Source: Streptomyces sp. NBRC 109706
Lineage (GTDB): Bacteria; Actinomycetota; Actinomycetes; Streptomycetales; Streptomycetaceae
Direction of reading: 5' to 3'
DNA length: 64,000 bases
Assembly: GCF_000974485.1 (NCBI RefSeq)
Contig: NZ_BBOM01000008.1
Span: 496,001-560,000, forward strand
Shown here: positions 15,485-24,900 of the stretch, piece by piece
Numbering within the stretch: position 1 is the first letter of the stretch
Layout: each line of letters starts with the position of its first letter
Program-made: the position numbers and the translations under genes
Notes under the pieces: model-generated
The model's input: the letters and a program-made list of their open reading frames with translations, nothing else
What the model was told of the DNA's origin: nothing
Databases searched by the model: none

Positions 15485-18436
15485 ATGCACCACCGGCCCC
15501 AGGGCGAGGCGTCCTTCGACGCCCTGCCGTACCCCGAGAACCCCACCCCGGCCCCCGGCGTCCTCCCCGCCCGGAGCTGGTGGTCCACCTCGGACGCCGC
15601 CCGCCACTCCCTCAACGGCGACTGGGACTTCCGGCTCGCCCCGACCGCCGACGGCACCGGGCCCGCGTTCCCCCGTGACGACCCGTCCGTCACCGCCGGA
15701 TGGGACCGGATCACGGTGCCGGGCCACTGGGTGCTCCAGGGCCATGGCGCCCCCGCCTACACCGGCGTCGCCTATCTGTTCCCCGTGGACCCGCCCCGCG
15801 TTCCGACGGAGAACCCGACCGGGGACCACCGTCGCGTCTTCGATCTGCCGGACGAGTGGCCGGACGGCGGCGAGAGCGTGCTGCGCTTCGACGGGGTGGA
15901 CTCCTGCGCCCGGGTCTGGCTCAACGGCACCGAACTGGGCACCTTCCAGGGCAGCCGGCTGCCCCACGAGTTCGCCGTCGGACACCTGCTGCGCCCCGCC
16001 GGCAACGTGCTGGCCGTCCGGGTCCACCAGTGGTCGGCCGGCAGCTATCTGGAGGACCAGGACATGTGGTGGCTGCCCGGCATCTTCCGGGACGTCACCC
16101 TCCTCCACCGCCCCCAGGGCGCGCCCACCGACCACTTCGTCCACGCCGACTACGACCACACCACCGGCCAGGGCACCCTCCGCGTCGACAGCGACGCACC
16201 CGGCCGCGTCCTCGTCCCCGAACTCGGCCTCGACCTGGCCACCGGCGAACCCGCCACCGTTCCCGTCCACCCCTGGTCCGCCGAGACCCCACGCCTCTAC
16301 ACCGGCCAACTCCGCACCGAGGGCGAACGGATCGAACTACGCATCGGCTTCCGCACCGTGCGGATCGAGGACGGACTGCTGAAGGTCAACGGCCGGCGGA
16401 TCCTCTTCCGTGGCGTCAACCGGCACGAGTTCCATCCGGAGACGGGCCGCGCCCTGGACCCGGAGACCATGCGCGAGGACGTGCTGCTGATGAAGCGGCA
16501 CAACATCAACGCCGTGCGCACCAGCCACTATCCCCCGCACCCGGCGTTTCTCGACCTCTGTGACGAACTGGGCCTGTGGGTCATCGACGAGGGCGATCTG
16601 GAGACCCACGGCTTCTGCTGGATGCCCGACTGGCGCGGCAACCCGGTGGCCGACCCCCGGTGGAACCCGGCCCTGCTCGACCGGGTGCGGCGGATGGTCG
16701 AACGCGACAAGAACCGTCCCTCGGTGGTGATCTGGTCGCTGGGCAACGAATGCGGCAGGGGCGAAGGGCTCTCCACGATGGCCGCCTGGGTCAGGGAGCG
16801 GGACCCGTCCCGCCCGGTGCACTACGAGAACGACGCCGACTACCCGGACAGCGATATCTACTCCCGGATGTACGCCCCGCACGACGAGGTGGAACGCATC
16901 GGCCGCCGCGAGGAGGAGCCGCTGGCCGATCCGCGACGGGAAGCGCACCGCCGTTCGTTGCCGTTCCTCCAGATCGAGTACGCCCACGCGATGGGCAACG
17001 GCCCCGGCGGACTCGCCGACTACCAGCGGCTGTTCGAAACCTACGAACGGCTGCAGGGCGGCTTCGTCTGGGAGTGGATCGACCACGGCCTGGCCACTCG
17101 CACCGACGACGGCAGGACCTACTTCGGCTACGGCGGCGACTTCGGCGAGGAGGTGCACGACGGCAACTTCGTCTGCGACGGACTGCTCTTCCCCGACCGC
17201 ACCCCCTCGCCCGGGCTGCTGGAGTACAAGAAGGTCATCGAGCCGGTCCTGATCGCCGGCAACGCGGCCGGCGGCACGGTGACCATCCGCAACGGCCATG
17301 ACTTCGCCGACCTCGGCCACCTCGCCTTCACCTGGAGCTATGCCGTGGAGGGGCGGGAGATCGCACACGGCGAGCTGGACGTCCCCCCGTTGGCCCCGGG
17401 CGAGTCCACCGAGCTGGCGCCGCCCCCGGCGCCGGCCGAAGCCCCCGCCGGCGAGGCCGTCCTCACGGTGCGCGCCCTGCTGGCCACCGACACCGCCTGG
17501 GCCGACGCGGGCCACGAGGTGGCCTGGGGCCAGCTGACGGCGGTGCCCCGGCCGGCCCCCACCCCCGCGCGCGGCCCGCTGGCGGCGCCGCGCCGGGACG
17601 GCGAGCGGATCGCGCTCGGTCCGGCGACCTTCGACGCCGGCAGCGGCCGGCTCACCGCGCTGGCCGGACTGCCGCTGAGCGACGGCCCCCGGCTGGACGT
17701 CTTCCGCGCCCCGACCGACAACGACCGGGGCATGCACTGGGAGAAGGACGCCCAGATCAGCGTGGTGTGGGAGAAGCACGGGCTGCACCGGATGCGGCAC
17801 CGCACGGACGCCGTCGAGCTGACCGGGGACGCGCTGACGGTCCGCACCAGGGTCGCCCCGCTCTCCCTCGACCTGGCTTTGAGCACCGTCTACCGCTGGA
17901 CCGCCGACGCCGAGGACGCGCTGCGGCTGACGGTCTCCGTCCGTCCCGAGGGCGACTGGGCCTGCCCGCTGCCCAGGCTCGGCGTCCGACTCGGCCTGCC
18001 GGCGGCGTTCGGCCGGGCCACCTGGTACGGCGGCGGCCCCGACGAGTCCTACCCCGACACCGGGGAGGCGTCCAGGATGGGCCGGTTCGCCGCGACCGTG
18101 GACGAGTTGGGGACGCCCTATGTCCGCCCGCAGGAGAACGGCGCCCGCGCCGACGTGCGCTGGGCCGAGCTGCGCGACGAGGCCGGCACGGGGCTGCGGA
18201 TCGAGGCCGGCGCCGAGCCGTTCTGGTTCACCGCGCGGCGCTGGACCAGCGAACAGCTCGCCGCCGCCGAGCACACCGTCGACCTCACCCCGGGCGACAC
18301 CGTCTGGGTCAACCTTGACCACGGACAGCACGGCATCGGCAGCCAGTCCTGTGGCCCCGCCCCGCTGCCGCGCTACCACCTGGCGGTGGAGCCGGCCGAG
18401 TTCGGCTTCCTCTTCCGCGCGCTCGGGCGGGAGTGA
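15485..18436 (+). CDS. GH2 beta-galactosidase, LacZ type
   Basis: 983 aa, close to E. coli LacZ in length. Domain order: N-terminal sugar-binding jelly roll (SLNGDWDFRLAP, ITVPGHWVLQGHGAPAY), GH2 immunoglobulin-like domain, TIM barrel from ~300 (FRGVNRHEFHPETGRALDPE), then the beta-galactosidase small-chain domain (VFRAPTDNDRG onwards). The acid/base Glu is at ~422 in SLGNECGRG and the nucleophile Glu at ~498 in IEYAHAMGN. It hydrolyses terminal beta-galactosides with retention. There is no signal peptide, so it is cytoplasmic and acts on imported oligosaccharides. The ATG at 15485 has a GAGGGAG ribosome site. Divergent from a family 5 binding lipoprotein, suggesting joint uptake and hydrolysis. 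Confidence 0.95.
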   Translation: MHHRPQGEASFDALPYPENPTPAPGVLPARSWWSTSDAARHSLNGDWDFRLAPTADGTGPAFPRDDPSVTAGWDRITVPGHWVLQGHGAPAYTGVAYLFPVDPPRVPTENPTGDHRRVFDLPDEWPDGGESVLRFDGVDSCARVWLNGTELGTFQGSRLPHEFAVGHLLRPAGNVLAVRVHQWSAGSYLEDQDMWWLPGIFRDVTLLHRPQGAPTDHFVHADYDHTTGQGTLRVDSDAPGRVLVPELGLDLATGEPATVPVHPWSAETPRLYTGQLRTEGERIELRIGFRTVRIEDGLLKVNGRRILFRGVNRHEFHPETGRALDPETMREDVLLMKRHNINAVRTSHYPPHPAFLDLCDELGLWVIDEGDLETHGFCWMPDWRGNPVADPRWNPALLDRVRRMVERDKNRPSVVIWSLGNECGRGEGLSTMAAWVRERDPSRPVHYENDADYPDSDIYSRMYAPHDEVERIGRREEEPLADPRREAHRRSLPFLQIEYAHAMGNGPGGLADYQRLFETYERLQGGFVWEWIDHGLATRTDDGRTYFGYGGDFGEEVHDGNFVCDGLLFPDRTPSPGLLEYKKVIEPVLIAGNAAGGTVTIRNGHDFADLGHLAFTWSYAVEGREIAHGELDVPPLAPGESTELAPPPAPAEAPAGEAVLTVRALLATDTAWADAGHEVAWGQLTAVPRPAPTPARGPLAAPRRDGERIALGPATFDAGSGRLTALAGLPLSDGPRLDVFRAPTDNDRGMHWEKDAQISVVWEKHGLHRMRHRTDAVELTGDALTVRTRVAPLSLDLALSTVYRWTADAEDALRLTVSVRPEGDWACPLPRLGVRLGLPAAFGRATWYGGGPDESYPDTGEASRMGRFAATVDELGTPYVRPQENGARADVRWAELRDEAGTGLRIEAGAEPFWFTARRWTSEQLAAAEHTVDLTPGDTVWVNLDHGQHGIGSQSCGPAPLPRYHLAVEPAEFGFLFRALGRE

Positions 18437-18519
18437 GGGGCCAGGTCGTGTCCGGCGGCGGCCGATCCGGCACACTCGCAGCATCACGACCGCCCGCCCG
18501 TGCCCCAGGAGCCGCCGCC

Positions 18520-19548
18520 ATGCCCCTCCTCCACCGACTCGGCCGCACCCTGCCGTTGGTCGCCGCCCCGATGGCGGGCGGGCCCAGCACCCCCGAGCTG
18601 GTGCTGGCCACCGCCCGCGCCGGCGGCCTCGGCTTTCTCGCCGCCGGCTACCGGACCCCGGACGCCCTCGCCGCCCAGCTCACCGGCGTCCGCGCGGCGG
18701 GCCTCCCGTTCGGTGTCAACCTCTTCGCCCCCAACCCGGTGCCGGTCTCCGCGGCGGACCATCTGGCCTATGCCGAGCTGCTGCGCCCCGAGGCGGAGCG
18801 GCACGGGCTGAGCCTGCCCGCCGCGCCCGTCAACGAGGACGACGATCACTGGGCCGCCAAGATCGAGCTGCTGCTCGCCGACCCGGTGCCCGTCGTCTCC
18901 TTCACCTTTGGCCTGCCCGAGCCCGGCGTGGTGGCGGCGCTGCGGGCGGCCGGCAGCATCGTGCTGGGGACGGTCACCTCGCCCGCCGAGGCCGGGGCGG
19001 CGGCCGGGATCGGCGTCGACGGGCTGATCGTCCAGGCGGCCGCCGCCGGCGGCCACTCCGCCACCCTCACCCCGGGACGGCCGGTCGCCGAGATCCCGCT
19101 GCCCGATCTCGTCGCCGCCGTCCGCCGCGTGACGGAGCTGCCGCTGATCGCCACCGGCGGGCTGGCCACCCCGGCCGATGTGGCCGCCGCGCTCCGCGCC
19201 GGCGCCGAGGCCGCCGCGGTCGGCACCGTGCTGCTGCGTACCGAGGAGAGCGGCGCGTCCGCGCCGCACCGGGCCGCGCTCGCCGATCCGGCCTTCACCG
19301 GGACTGTGCGCACCCGCGCCTTCACCGGGCGCCCCGCGCGCGCCCTGCGCAACCGTTTCATCGAGCGGTACGGCCCGGCCGCGCCGCTGGGCTATCCCGC
19401 CCTGCACCACCTCACCGGCCCGCTGCGCCGAGCCGCCACCGCCGCGGGGGACACCGATCTGATCCATCTGTGGGCCGGCACCGGCTACCGTCAGGCGCGC
19501 GCCGAGCCCGTCGCCGACACCCTGGCCCGGCTGGCCGCCGACCTCTGA
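18520..19548 (+). CDS. Nitronate monooxygenase (NMO / 2-nitropropane dioxygenase family)
   Basis: 342 aa from the ATG at 18520, with an AGGAG site upstream. FMN-binding TIM barrel: LPLVAAPMAGGPSTPELVLA at the start, VQAAAAGGHSATL with the catalytic His of class I NMOs, ATGGLATPADVAAAL and AVGTVLLRTEES for phosphate binding. It oxidises nitronates such as propionate-3-nitronate to the aldehyde or ketone; some homologues act as reductases. It follows the beta-galactosidase gene by 83 bases, with no functional link apparent. A longer in-frame start exists at 18433 but lacks a ribosome site. Confidence 0.9.
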   Translation: MPLLHRLGRTLPLVAAPMAGGPSTPELVLATARAGGLGFLAAGYRTPDALAAQLTGVRAAGLPFGVNLFAPNPVPVSAADHLAYAELLRPEAERHGLSLPAAPVNEDDDHWAAKIELLLADPVPVVSFTFGLPEPGVVAALRAAGSIVLGTVTSPAEAGAAAGIGVDGLIVQAAAAGGHSATLTPGRPVAEIPLPDLVAAVRRVTELPLIATGGLATPADVAAALRAGAEAAAVGTVLLRTEESGASAPHRAALADPAFTGTVRTRAFTGRPARALRNRFIERYGPAAPLGYPALHHLTGPLRRAATAAGDTDLIHLWAGTGYRQARAEPVADTLARLAADL

Positions 19549-19600
19549 CCGCCCACCGTTCCGCACGCTCCCGCCGCGCGGTACCCTGGACACCAAGAAG

Positions 19601-19612
19601 TTGAACCTTCAA
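19601..19612. promoter_or_regulatory. TTGAA/TTCAA palindrome upstream of dioxygenase
   Basis: TTGAA and TTCAA arms around CC lie 31 bases before the dioxygenase start, in an otherwise GC-rich region. AT-rich palindromes of this kind are typical of MarR or HxlR operators. No such regulator gene is adjacent. Confidence 0.45.
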
Positions 19613-19642
19613 TGAGTTTCTGAGGAGACAGGAGAGGTCCCC

Positions 19643-20431
19643 GTGTCGCTCGCACCTCATCCCGAACGGATGCCCGCGCTCTACCTCTCCCATGGTGCGC
19701 CACCGCTGGCGGACGACGCGCTCTGGCCCGACCAGCTCGCCGCCTGGGCGGGCACCCTGGCCCGGCCCACCGCCATCCTGATGGTCTCCGCGCACTGGGA
19801 GGAGGCCCCCCTCGCTCTCGGCGCCACCCGGCCGATGCCGCTCGTCTACGACTTCCGGGGCTTCCCCGAGCGGTACTACCAGGTGCGCTACGCCCCGCCC
19901 GGCGCCCCCGAACTGGCCGCCGACATCCGCAAGTTGCTCCGTTCCCCCGGGCTTCCGGTACAGGATGTGCCGGATCGGGGGCTCGACCACGGGGCCTATG
20001 TCCCGCTGGTGGAGATGTATCCGGAGGCCGATGTCCCGGTCCTGCAGATGTCCCTGCCCACCCTCGATCCCGAGCGGCTGATGGACGTCGGCCGCCGCCT
20101 CGCGCCGCTGCGCGACCAGGGCGTCCTGATCATCGGCTCCGGCTTCTTCACCCACAACCTGGCCGCGCTCCAGGAGGGCGGCATCCCCGCCTGGTCGGCC
20201 GACTTCGACGACTGGGGCCGCCGGGCCCTCGACGCCGGAGACGCCGACGCACTGCTGGACTTCGCCCACGCCTCCCCGTCGGGAACCCTCGCCCACCCGC
20301 GCACCGAGCACTTCGCGCCGCTGTTCGTCACCATGGGCGCGGCCGACGCCGCCGGCGAGCTGACCAGCCAGCGCAGCGTCATCGACGGCTTCTGGATGGG
20401 ACTGGCCAAGCGGTCGGTCCAGTTCGGCTGA
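19643..20431 (+). CDS. Class III extradiol dioxygenase (LigB / DODA-like)
   Basis: 262 aa from a GTG with an AGGAGAGG ribosome site. Family hallmarks: ALYLSHGAPPL with the first metal His, VSAHWEE with the second, GLDHGAYVPLVEMYP, and IIGSGFFTHNL. These enzymes bind a non-haem Fe(II) or Zn ion and open catechol-type rings; the closest described group is 4,5-DOPA extradiol dioxygenase/YgiD. A 12-bp palindrome just upstream suggests induction by a phenolic. It is followed 6 bases later by an FAD monooxygenase gene, so the pair may hydroxylate and cleave an aromatic, though that substrate chain is inferred. Confidence 0.9.
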   Translation: MSLAPHPERMPALYLSHGAPPLADDALWPDQLAAWAGTLARPTAILMVSAHWEEAPLALGATRPMPLVYDFRGFPERYYQVRYAPPGAPELAADIRKLLRSPGLPVQDVPDRGLDHGAYVPLVEMYPEADVPVLQMSLPTLDPERLMDVGRRLAPLRDQGVLIIGSGFFTHNLAALQEGGIPAWSADFDDWGRRALDAGDADALLDFAHASPSGTLAHPRTEHFAPLFVTMGAADAAGELTSQRSVIDGFWMGLAKRSVQFG

Positions 20432-20436
20432 CCGCC

Positions 20437-21540
20437 GTGTCCACCGCCGAACGCCGCGCCACGGTGCTGGTCATCGGTGCGGGCCAGGCCGGTCTCTCGG
20501 CCGGCTACCACCTCAAACGACGGGGCTTCGCCAGCGCCCTGACCGATCCGGCGGCGGCCCGCACCTTTGTCGTGCTGGACGCCGAGGCCGGCGCCGGCGG
20601 CGCCTGGCGGCACCGCTGGGAATCGCTGCGGATGGCGACGGTCAACGGGATCTTCGATCTGCCGGGCTTCCCACGGCCCCCGATCGACCCCGCCGAGACC
20701 AGCCGCGCCGCCGTGCCCCGTTACTTCGAGGACTTCGAGAAGGCGACGGAGCCGCCGATCCTCCGCCCGGTCAATGTCACCGCCGTCACCAGGGCGGACG
20801 CCGACCCGCACGGCGATCTGCTGGTCGAGTCGGACGCCGGCCGCTGGCGCGTCAGGGCGGTCGTCAACGCCACCGGCACCTGGAACAACCCGGTGCTGCC
20901 GCGTTACCCGGGCCAGGAGACCTTCCTGGGCCGGCAGTTGCACACCCGGGACTATGTGTCGGCCGACGAGCTGGCCGGTTCCCGGGTCGCGGTGGTGGGC
21001 GGCGGGATCTCCGCGATCCAGCAGCTGGAGGAGATCTCCCGGACGGCCACCACCTACTGGTACACCCGCCGCGAACCCGTCTTCCTCGACGCCGAGTTCC
21101 GCCCCGAGGAGGAGGGACGCAGAACCATCGAGCGGGTCCGCGCCGATGTGGAGGCCGGCAATGTCACCGGCAGCGTCGTCTCCTACACGGGGCTCATCTG
21201 GACGTCCTACGCGCTGGCCGCGAAGGAGCGGGGCGCCCTGGCGCGGCGCCCCATGTTCACCGCCGTCGAACCACGGGGGGTGCGCGAGGCCGACGGCTCG
21301 TTCACCCCGCTCGACGCCATCCTGTGGGCCACCGGGTTCAAGGCGGCGCTGCGGCATCTCGACCCCTTGGGGCTGCGCAACGCGCGCGGCGGCATCACGA
21401 TGCGCGGCACCCGGGTCGCGGCCGAACCGCGCGTCCATCTGATCGGCTTCGGCCCCTCCCAGTCCACCGTCGGCGCCAACCGCGCCGGCCGCGACGCGGT
21501 ACGGGAGCTGGCCGGCGCCACGTTCGCCGGAGCACGCTGA
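20437..21540 (+). CDS. Flavin-containing monooxygenase (CzcO-like)
   Basis: 367 aa from the GTG at 20437. Two dinucleotide-binding motifs are visible: VLVIGAGQAGLSAGYHL for FAD and VAVVGGGISAIQQLEE for NADPH. FDLPGFPRPPIDP, VVNATGTWNNPVLPRYPG and LWATGFKAALRHL are typical of FMO/Baeyer-Villiger-like CzcO proteins. Likely reactions are N-, S- or C-oxygenation of a small metabolite. The gene sits 6 bases behind the LigB-type dioxygenase and is the last plus-strand gene before the PKS intergenic region. Residues ~30-40 (SALTDPAAART) form a small insertion compared with usual members. Confidence 0.88.
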   Translation: MSTAERRATVLVIGAGQAGLSAGYHLKRRGFASALTDPAAARTFVVLDAEAGAGGAWRHRWESLRMATVNGIFDLPGFPRPPIDPAETSRAAVPRYFEDFEKATEPPILRPVNVTAVTRADADPHGDLLVESDAGRWRVRAVVNATGTWNNPVLPRYPGQETFLGRQLHTRDYVSADELAGSRVAVVGGGISAIQQLEEISRTATTYWYTRREPVFLDAEFRPEEEGRRTIERVRADVEAGNVTGSVVSYTGLIWTSYALAAKERGALARRPMFTAVEPRGVREADGSFTPLDAILWATGFKAALRHLDPLGLRNARGGITMRGTRVAAEPRVHLIGFGPSQSTVGANRAGRDAVRELAGATFAGAR

Positions 21541-21751
21541 GCCGGGGCGGGCTGACTGGAACGGGCTGAACCCGGGGCGGGCGTCGGCCCGCGCGCGGGA
21601 GGGGACGCTCACGAGACGTGCCCGGCTCCCGGCGGCCCGGGGAGGTCCCGCGAGACGCCGGTCCGGGAGGCCGAGACCGTGCATCCGGACGTCGGTTTTC
21701 GGCCGACCATCGCATTACATATGCATGTCATTCCCGTGTGGTCCGTGTTGA

Positions 21752-21761
21752 TCACATGTGA
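21752..21761. promoter_or_regulatory. TCACATGTGA palindrome upstream of the PKS promoter
   Basis: A perfect 10-bp palindrome in an AT-rich island, 93 bases upstream of the -35 hexamer of the PKS promoter. The distance fits an activator site. The binding protein is unknown and no regulator gene lies in the cluster. Confidence 0.4.
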
Positions 21762-21853
21762 CACCCCGAAGAACCCCCTCGTCGCGGGGAGGTGCCGCCC
21801 GGCCGTGCGACGACATGTTCAACAGTGGGTAACGTGCCTTTCTCGCTGGGTGG

Positions 21854-21882
21854 TTGACCGTCCGGGTCTACGCGCGTGTAAT
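21854..21882 (+). promoter_or_regulatory. Promoter of the PKS cluster
   Basis: TTGACC at 21854-21859 and TGTAAT at 21877-21882 with a 17-base spacer. Transcription would start near 21889, about 40 bases before the ATG of the first PKS gene. This rules out translation starts further upstream. Confidence 0.65.
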
Positions 21883-21928
21883 TCCGTCGTCCCCCTGCTG
21901 GTTCTCCTCTCGCGACATCTGGAGTGTC

Positions 21929-24900
21929 ATGCGATCCCCGGAGTTCGGCGCCCCACCCTCCCCGTCCCCGGTACCGCTCGTTCTCGCGGTGAACCCCCTC
22001 CACCGCCCCGCTCCCCGGCTGACGGCCGCCGCCGTCCGGGCCGGCGCCCTCGGCGTGCTGGAGCTGCCCGACCACGACGCACCCGGCGCCGCCCGAGCCC
22101 TGAGCACGACCTGCCGCTGGGCGAAACGCCCCTTCGCGGTCCGTGTCAGGCCGGGATTCCCCCTGGCGCCCGACGATCTTCCCGACCTCGTCCGGACCGT
22201 GCTGCTCGCCGACCAGGACCGCTCGCCCGTTGACTTCCCCGGCCGGCGGGTGCTGGTCGAGGTGGTCGACCTCGCCGGCGCCGAACGCGCCCTCGCGCGG
22301 GGCGCGTTCGGGCTGGTGGCGCGGGGCGCCGAGGCCGGCGGACGGGCGTCGGAGCTGAGCAGCTTCGTGCTGCTCCAACAGCTCATCGCCGCCCTGGCGG
22401 ACCGGGCTCCGATCTGGGCCGCCGGCGGCATCGGCCCCGGCACCGCGGCCGCCGCCCTGGTCGGCGGCGCCGCCGGCGTCGTGCTGGACACCCAACTCGC
22501 CCTGCTGGCCGAGGCGGAGGTGCCCGCCGACGCCGTCGAGGCGCTGGGCGCCAGCGACGGCACGGAGTCGGTCGCCTGGTTCGGCCAGCGGGTGCTCTCC
22601 ACCCGGCGCGGCCGCCAGGGCCCCGAGCCCGCCGACGAGGCGGAGCTGGCCGCCCGGCTCGCACCCGGCGGCGATCTGCTGCCGGCCGGTCAGGACGCCT
22701 TCCTGGCGGCCGAGTTCGCCCGCCGCTGGCCCACCCTGAGGGCCGTGGTGCGCGGCGTCAGGGCCGCCGTCGCCGACGCCGTGCGCGACGACGCCGCGGC
22801 CGACGCGCTGCGCCCCGGCGCGCCGGGCGCCCGTTCCCTGGGCACCGAACTGCCCCTCGTCCAGGGGCCGATGACCCGGGTCAGCGACCGCGCCGAGTTC
22901 GCCGCCGAGGTCGCCGACGGCGGCGGCCTGCCGTTCCTCGCGCTGGCCCTGTCCAGCCCCGAGCACACCCGCGAACTGCTGACCAGGACCCGCGACGCCC
23001 TGGGCGGGCGGCCCTGGGGCGTGGGCATCCTCGGCTTCGCCGACGAGGCCACCCGCACCGGACAGCTCGCCGTGGTACGGGAGTTGGCGCCCTCCCACGC
23101 GATCATCGCCGGCGGCCGCCCGTCCCAGGCCGCGGCGCTGGAAGAGGCCGGCATCGCCGCGTTCCTCCACGTTCCCTCGCCCGGGTTGCTGCGGCAGTTC
23201 CTGGCCGCCGGGGCGCGCAGGTTCGTCTTCGAGGGCGCCGAGTGCGGCGGCCATATCGGCCCTCGCCACAGCTTCGCGCTGTGGGAGGCACAGCTCGCCG
23301 TCCTGCTGGAACACCTCGCGTCCGCGCCGGGCGACGAGCTGACCGTCCTGCTGGCCGGCGGCATCCACGACGAGCGCTCCGCCGCGATGGCGGCCGCCCT
23401 GGCGGCGCCGCTCACCAGGGCCGGCGTCTCCGTCGGCCTGCTGATGGGCACCGCCTACCTGTTCACCGAGGAGGCGGTGACGGCCGGCGCCGTGCAGCCG
23501 CTCTTCCAACGGCAGGTCGTCGAGGCCACCGGTACCGACCTGCTGCGCACCGCCCCCGGGCACGCCACCCGCTGCGCCCGCAGCGCGTTCGCCGACGAGT
23601 TCGGCCGGCTGCGCGAGCGGCTGCGCGCGGACGGGGTCGAGGAGCGCGAGGTATGGGAGCGGCTGGAGCAGTTCAACGTCGGCCGGCTGCGGCTGGCCAG
23701 CAAGGGCGTGGAGCGGGTCGGCCACGAACTGCGCGCGGTGGACGAGGAACGGCAGCTGGCCGAGGGCATGTTCATGGCCGGCGACGTCCTCACGCTGCGA
23801 CGGGAGGTCACCTCGGTGGCCCGGCTGCACCACGCGGTGAGCGAGGGCGCGGCGCGGCTGGCCGGCCGTCAGGCGGGTCGGCTGCGCGGGAACGAGGAGC
23901 TGTTCCCCGCCGCCGCCATCCCGGAGCCACCGGCGCCGCTGCGGGTCGCGGTGGTCGGCATGGCGGGGATGTTCCCCGGCGCGGAGGACCTGACCGCCTT
24001 CTGGTCCAACGTCCTGGCAGGCCGCGACAGCGTCACCGAGGTCCCCGTGGAGCGCTGGGACCCGGAGCGCTACTACGCGCCGGACGGCGCCGGCGAGCGC
24101 ACCCCGTCCAAATGGGGCGGTTTCCTGCCGGACATCCCCTTCGACCCGCTGCGGTACGGCATCCCGCCGGCCTCCCTGGCCAGCGTCGAACCCGTGCAGC
24201 TGCTCGCCCTGGAAGCCGCCAGACGGGCCCTGGACGACGCCGGGTACGAGGGGCGCGACCACGACCACGCCCGCACCTCGGTGGTCTTCGGCGCCGAGGC
24301 CGGCAGCGACCTGTCCAACGCCGGAGTGCTGCGCGCGGTGCTGCCCGCCTACACCGGCACCGTCCCGCCCGGGCTCGACGAGCAACTGCCCCGGCTGACC
24401 GAGGACTCCTTCCCCGGGGTGCTGGCCAATGTCATCGCCGGACGGATAGCCAACCGGTTCGACCTGGGCGGCGCCAACTACACGGTGGACGCTGCCTGCG
24501 CCTCCTCGCTGGCCGCCGTCGACGTGGCCTGCAAGGAACTGCGCGCCGGCACCAGCGACCTGGTCCTGTGCGGCGGCGCCGACCTGCACAACGGCATCAA
24601 CGACTACCTGCTCTTCTCCTCGGTGCACGCGCTCTCCCCCTCAGGACGCTCCGCCACGTTCGACAGCGGAGCCGACGGCATCGCGCTCGGCGAGGGCGTG
24701 GCCTGCGTGGTGCTCAAGCGCCTTGAGGACGCCGAGCGGGACGGCGACCGGGTCTACGCCGTCATCGACGGCGTGGGCAGCGCCAGCGACGGCCGTGCCC
24801 TGGGCCTGACCGCGCCGCGCCCGGAGGGCCAGCGGGCGGCGCTCACCCGGGCCTACCGCAACGCGCGGGTGTCACCCGCCGAGGTGGGGCTGGTCGAGGC

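Larger units (their letters stand above)
21541..21928. other. Regulatory intergenic region ahead of the PKS cluster
   Basis: A 388-base non-coding stretch. It holds a weak hairpin after the monooxygenase gene (GCGGGC/GCCCGC, 21577-21592). It also holds an AT-rich island with a TACATATGCATGTC segment (~21716-21729), a TCACATGTGA palindrome, and a consensus promoter 40-75 bases before the PKS start. I see no credible coding sequence in it. Confidence 0.6.

Noticed and set aside
21854..21928. TTG at 21854 as the start of PKS 1
   Set aside because: This TTG is part of the -35 hexamer TTGACC; the transcript would begin near 21889, so the ATG at 21929 with GGAG is preferred.
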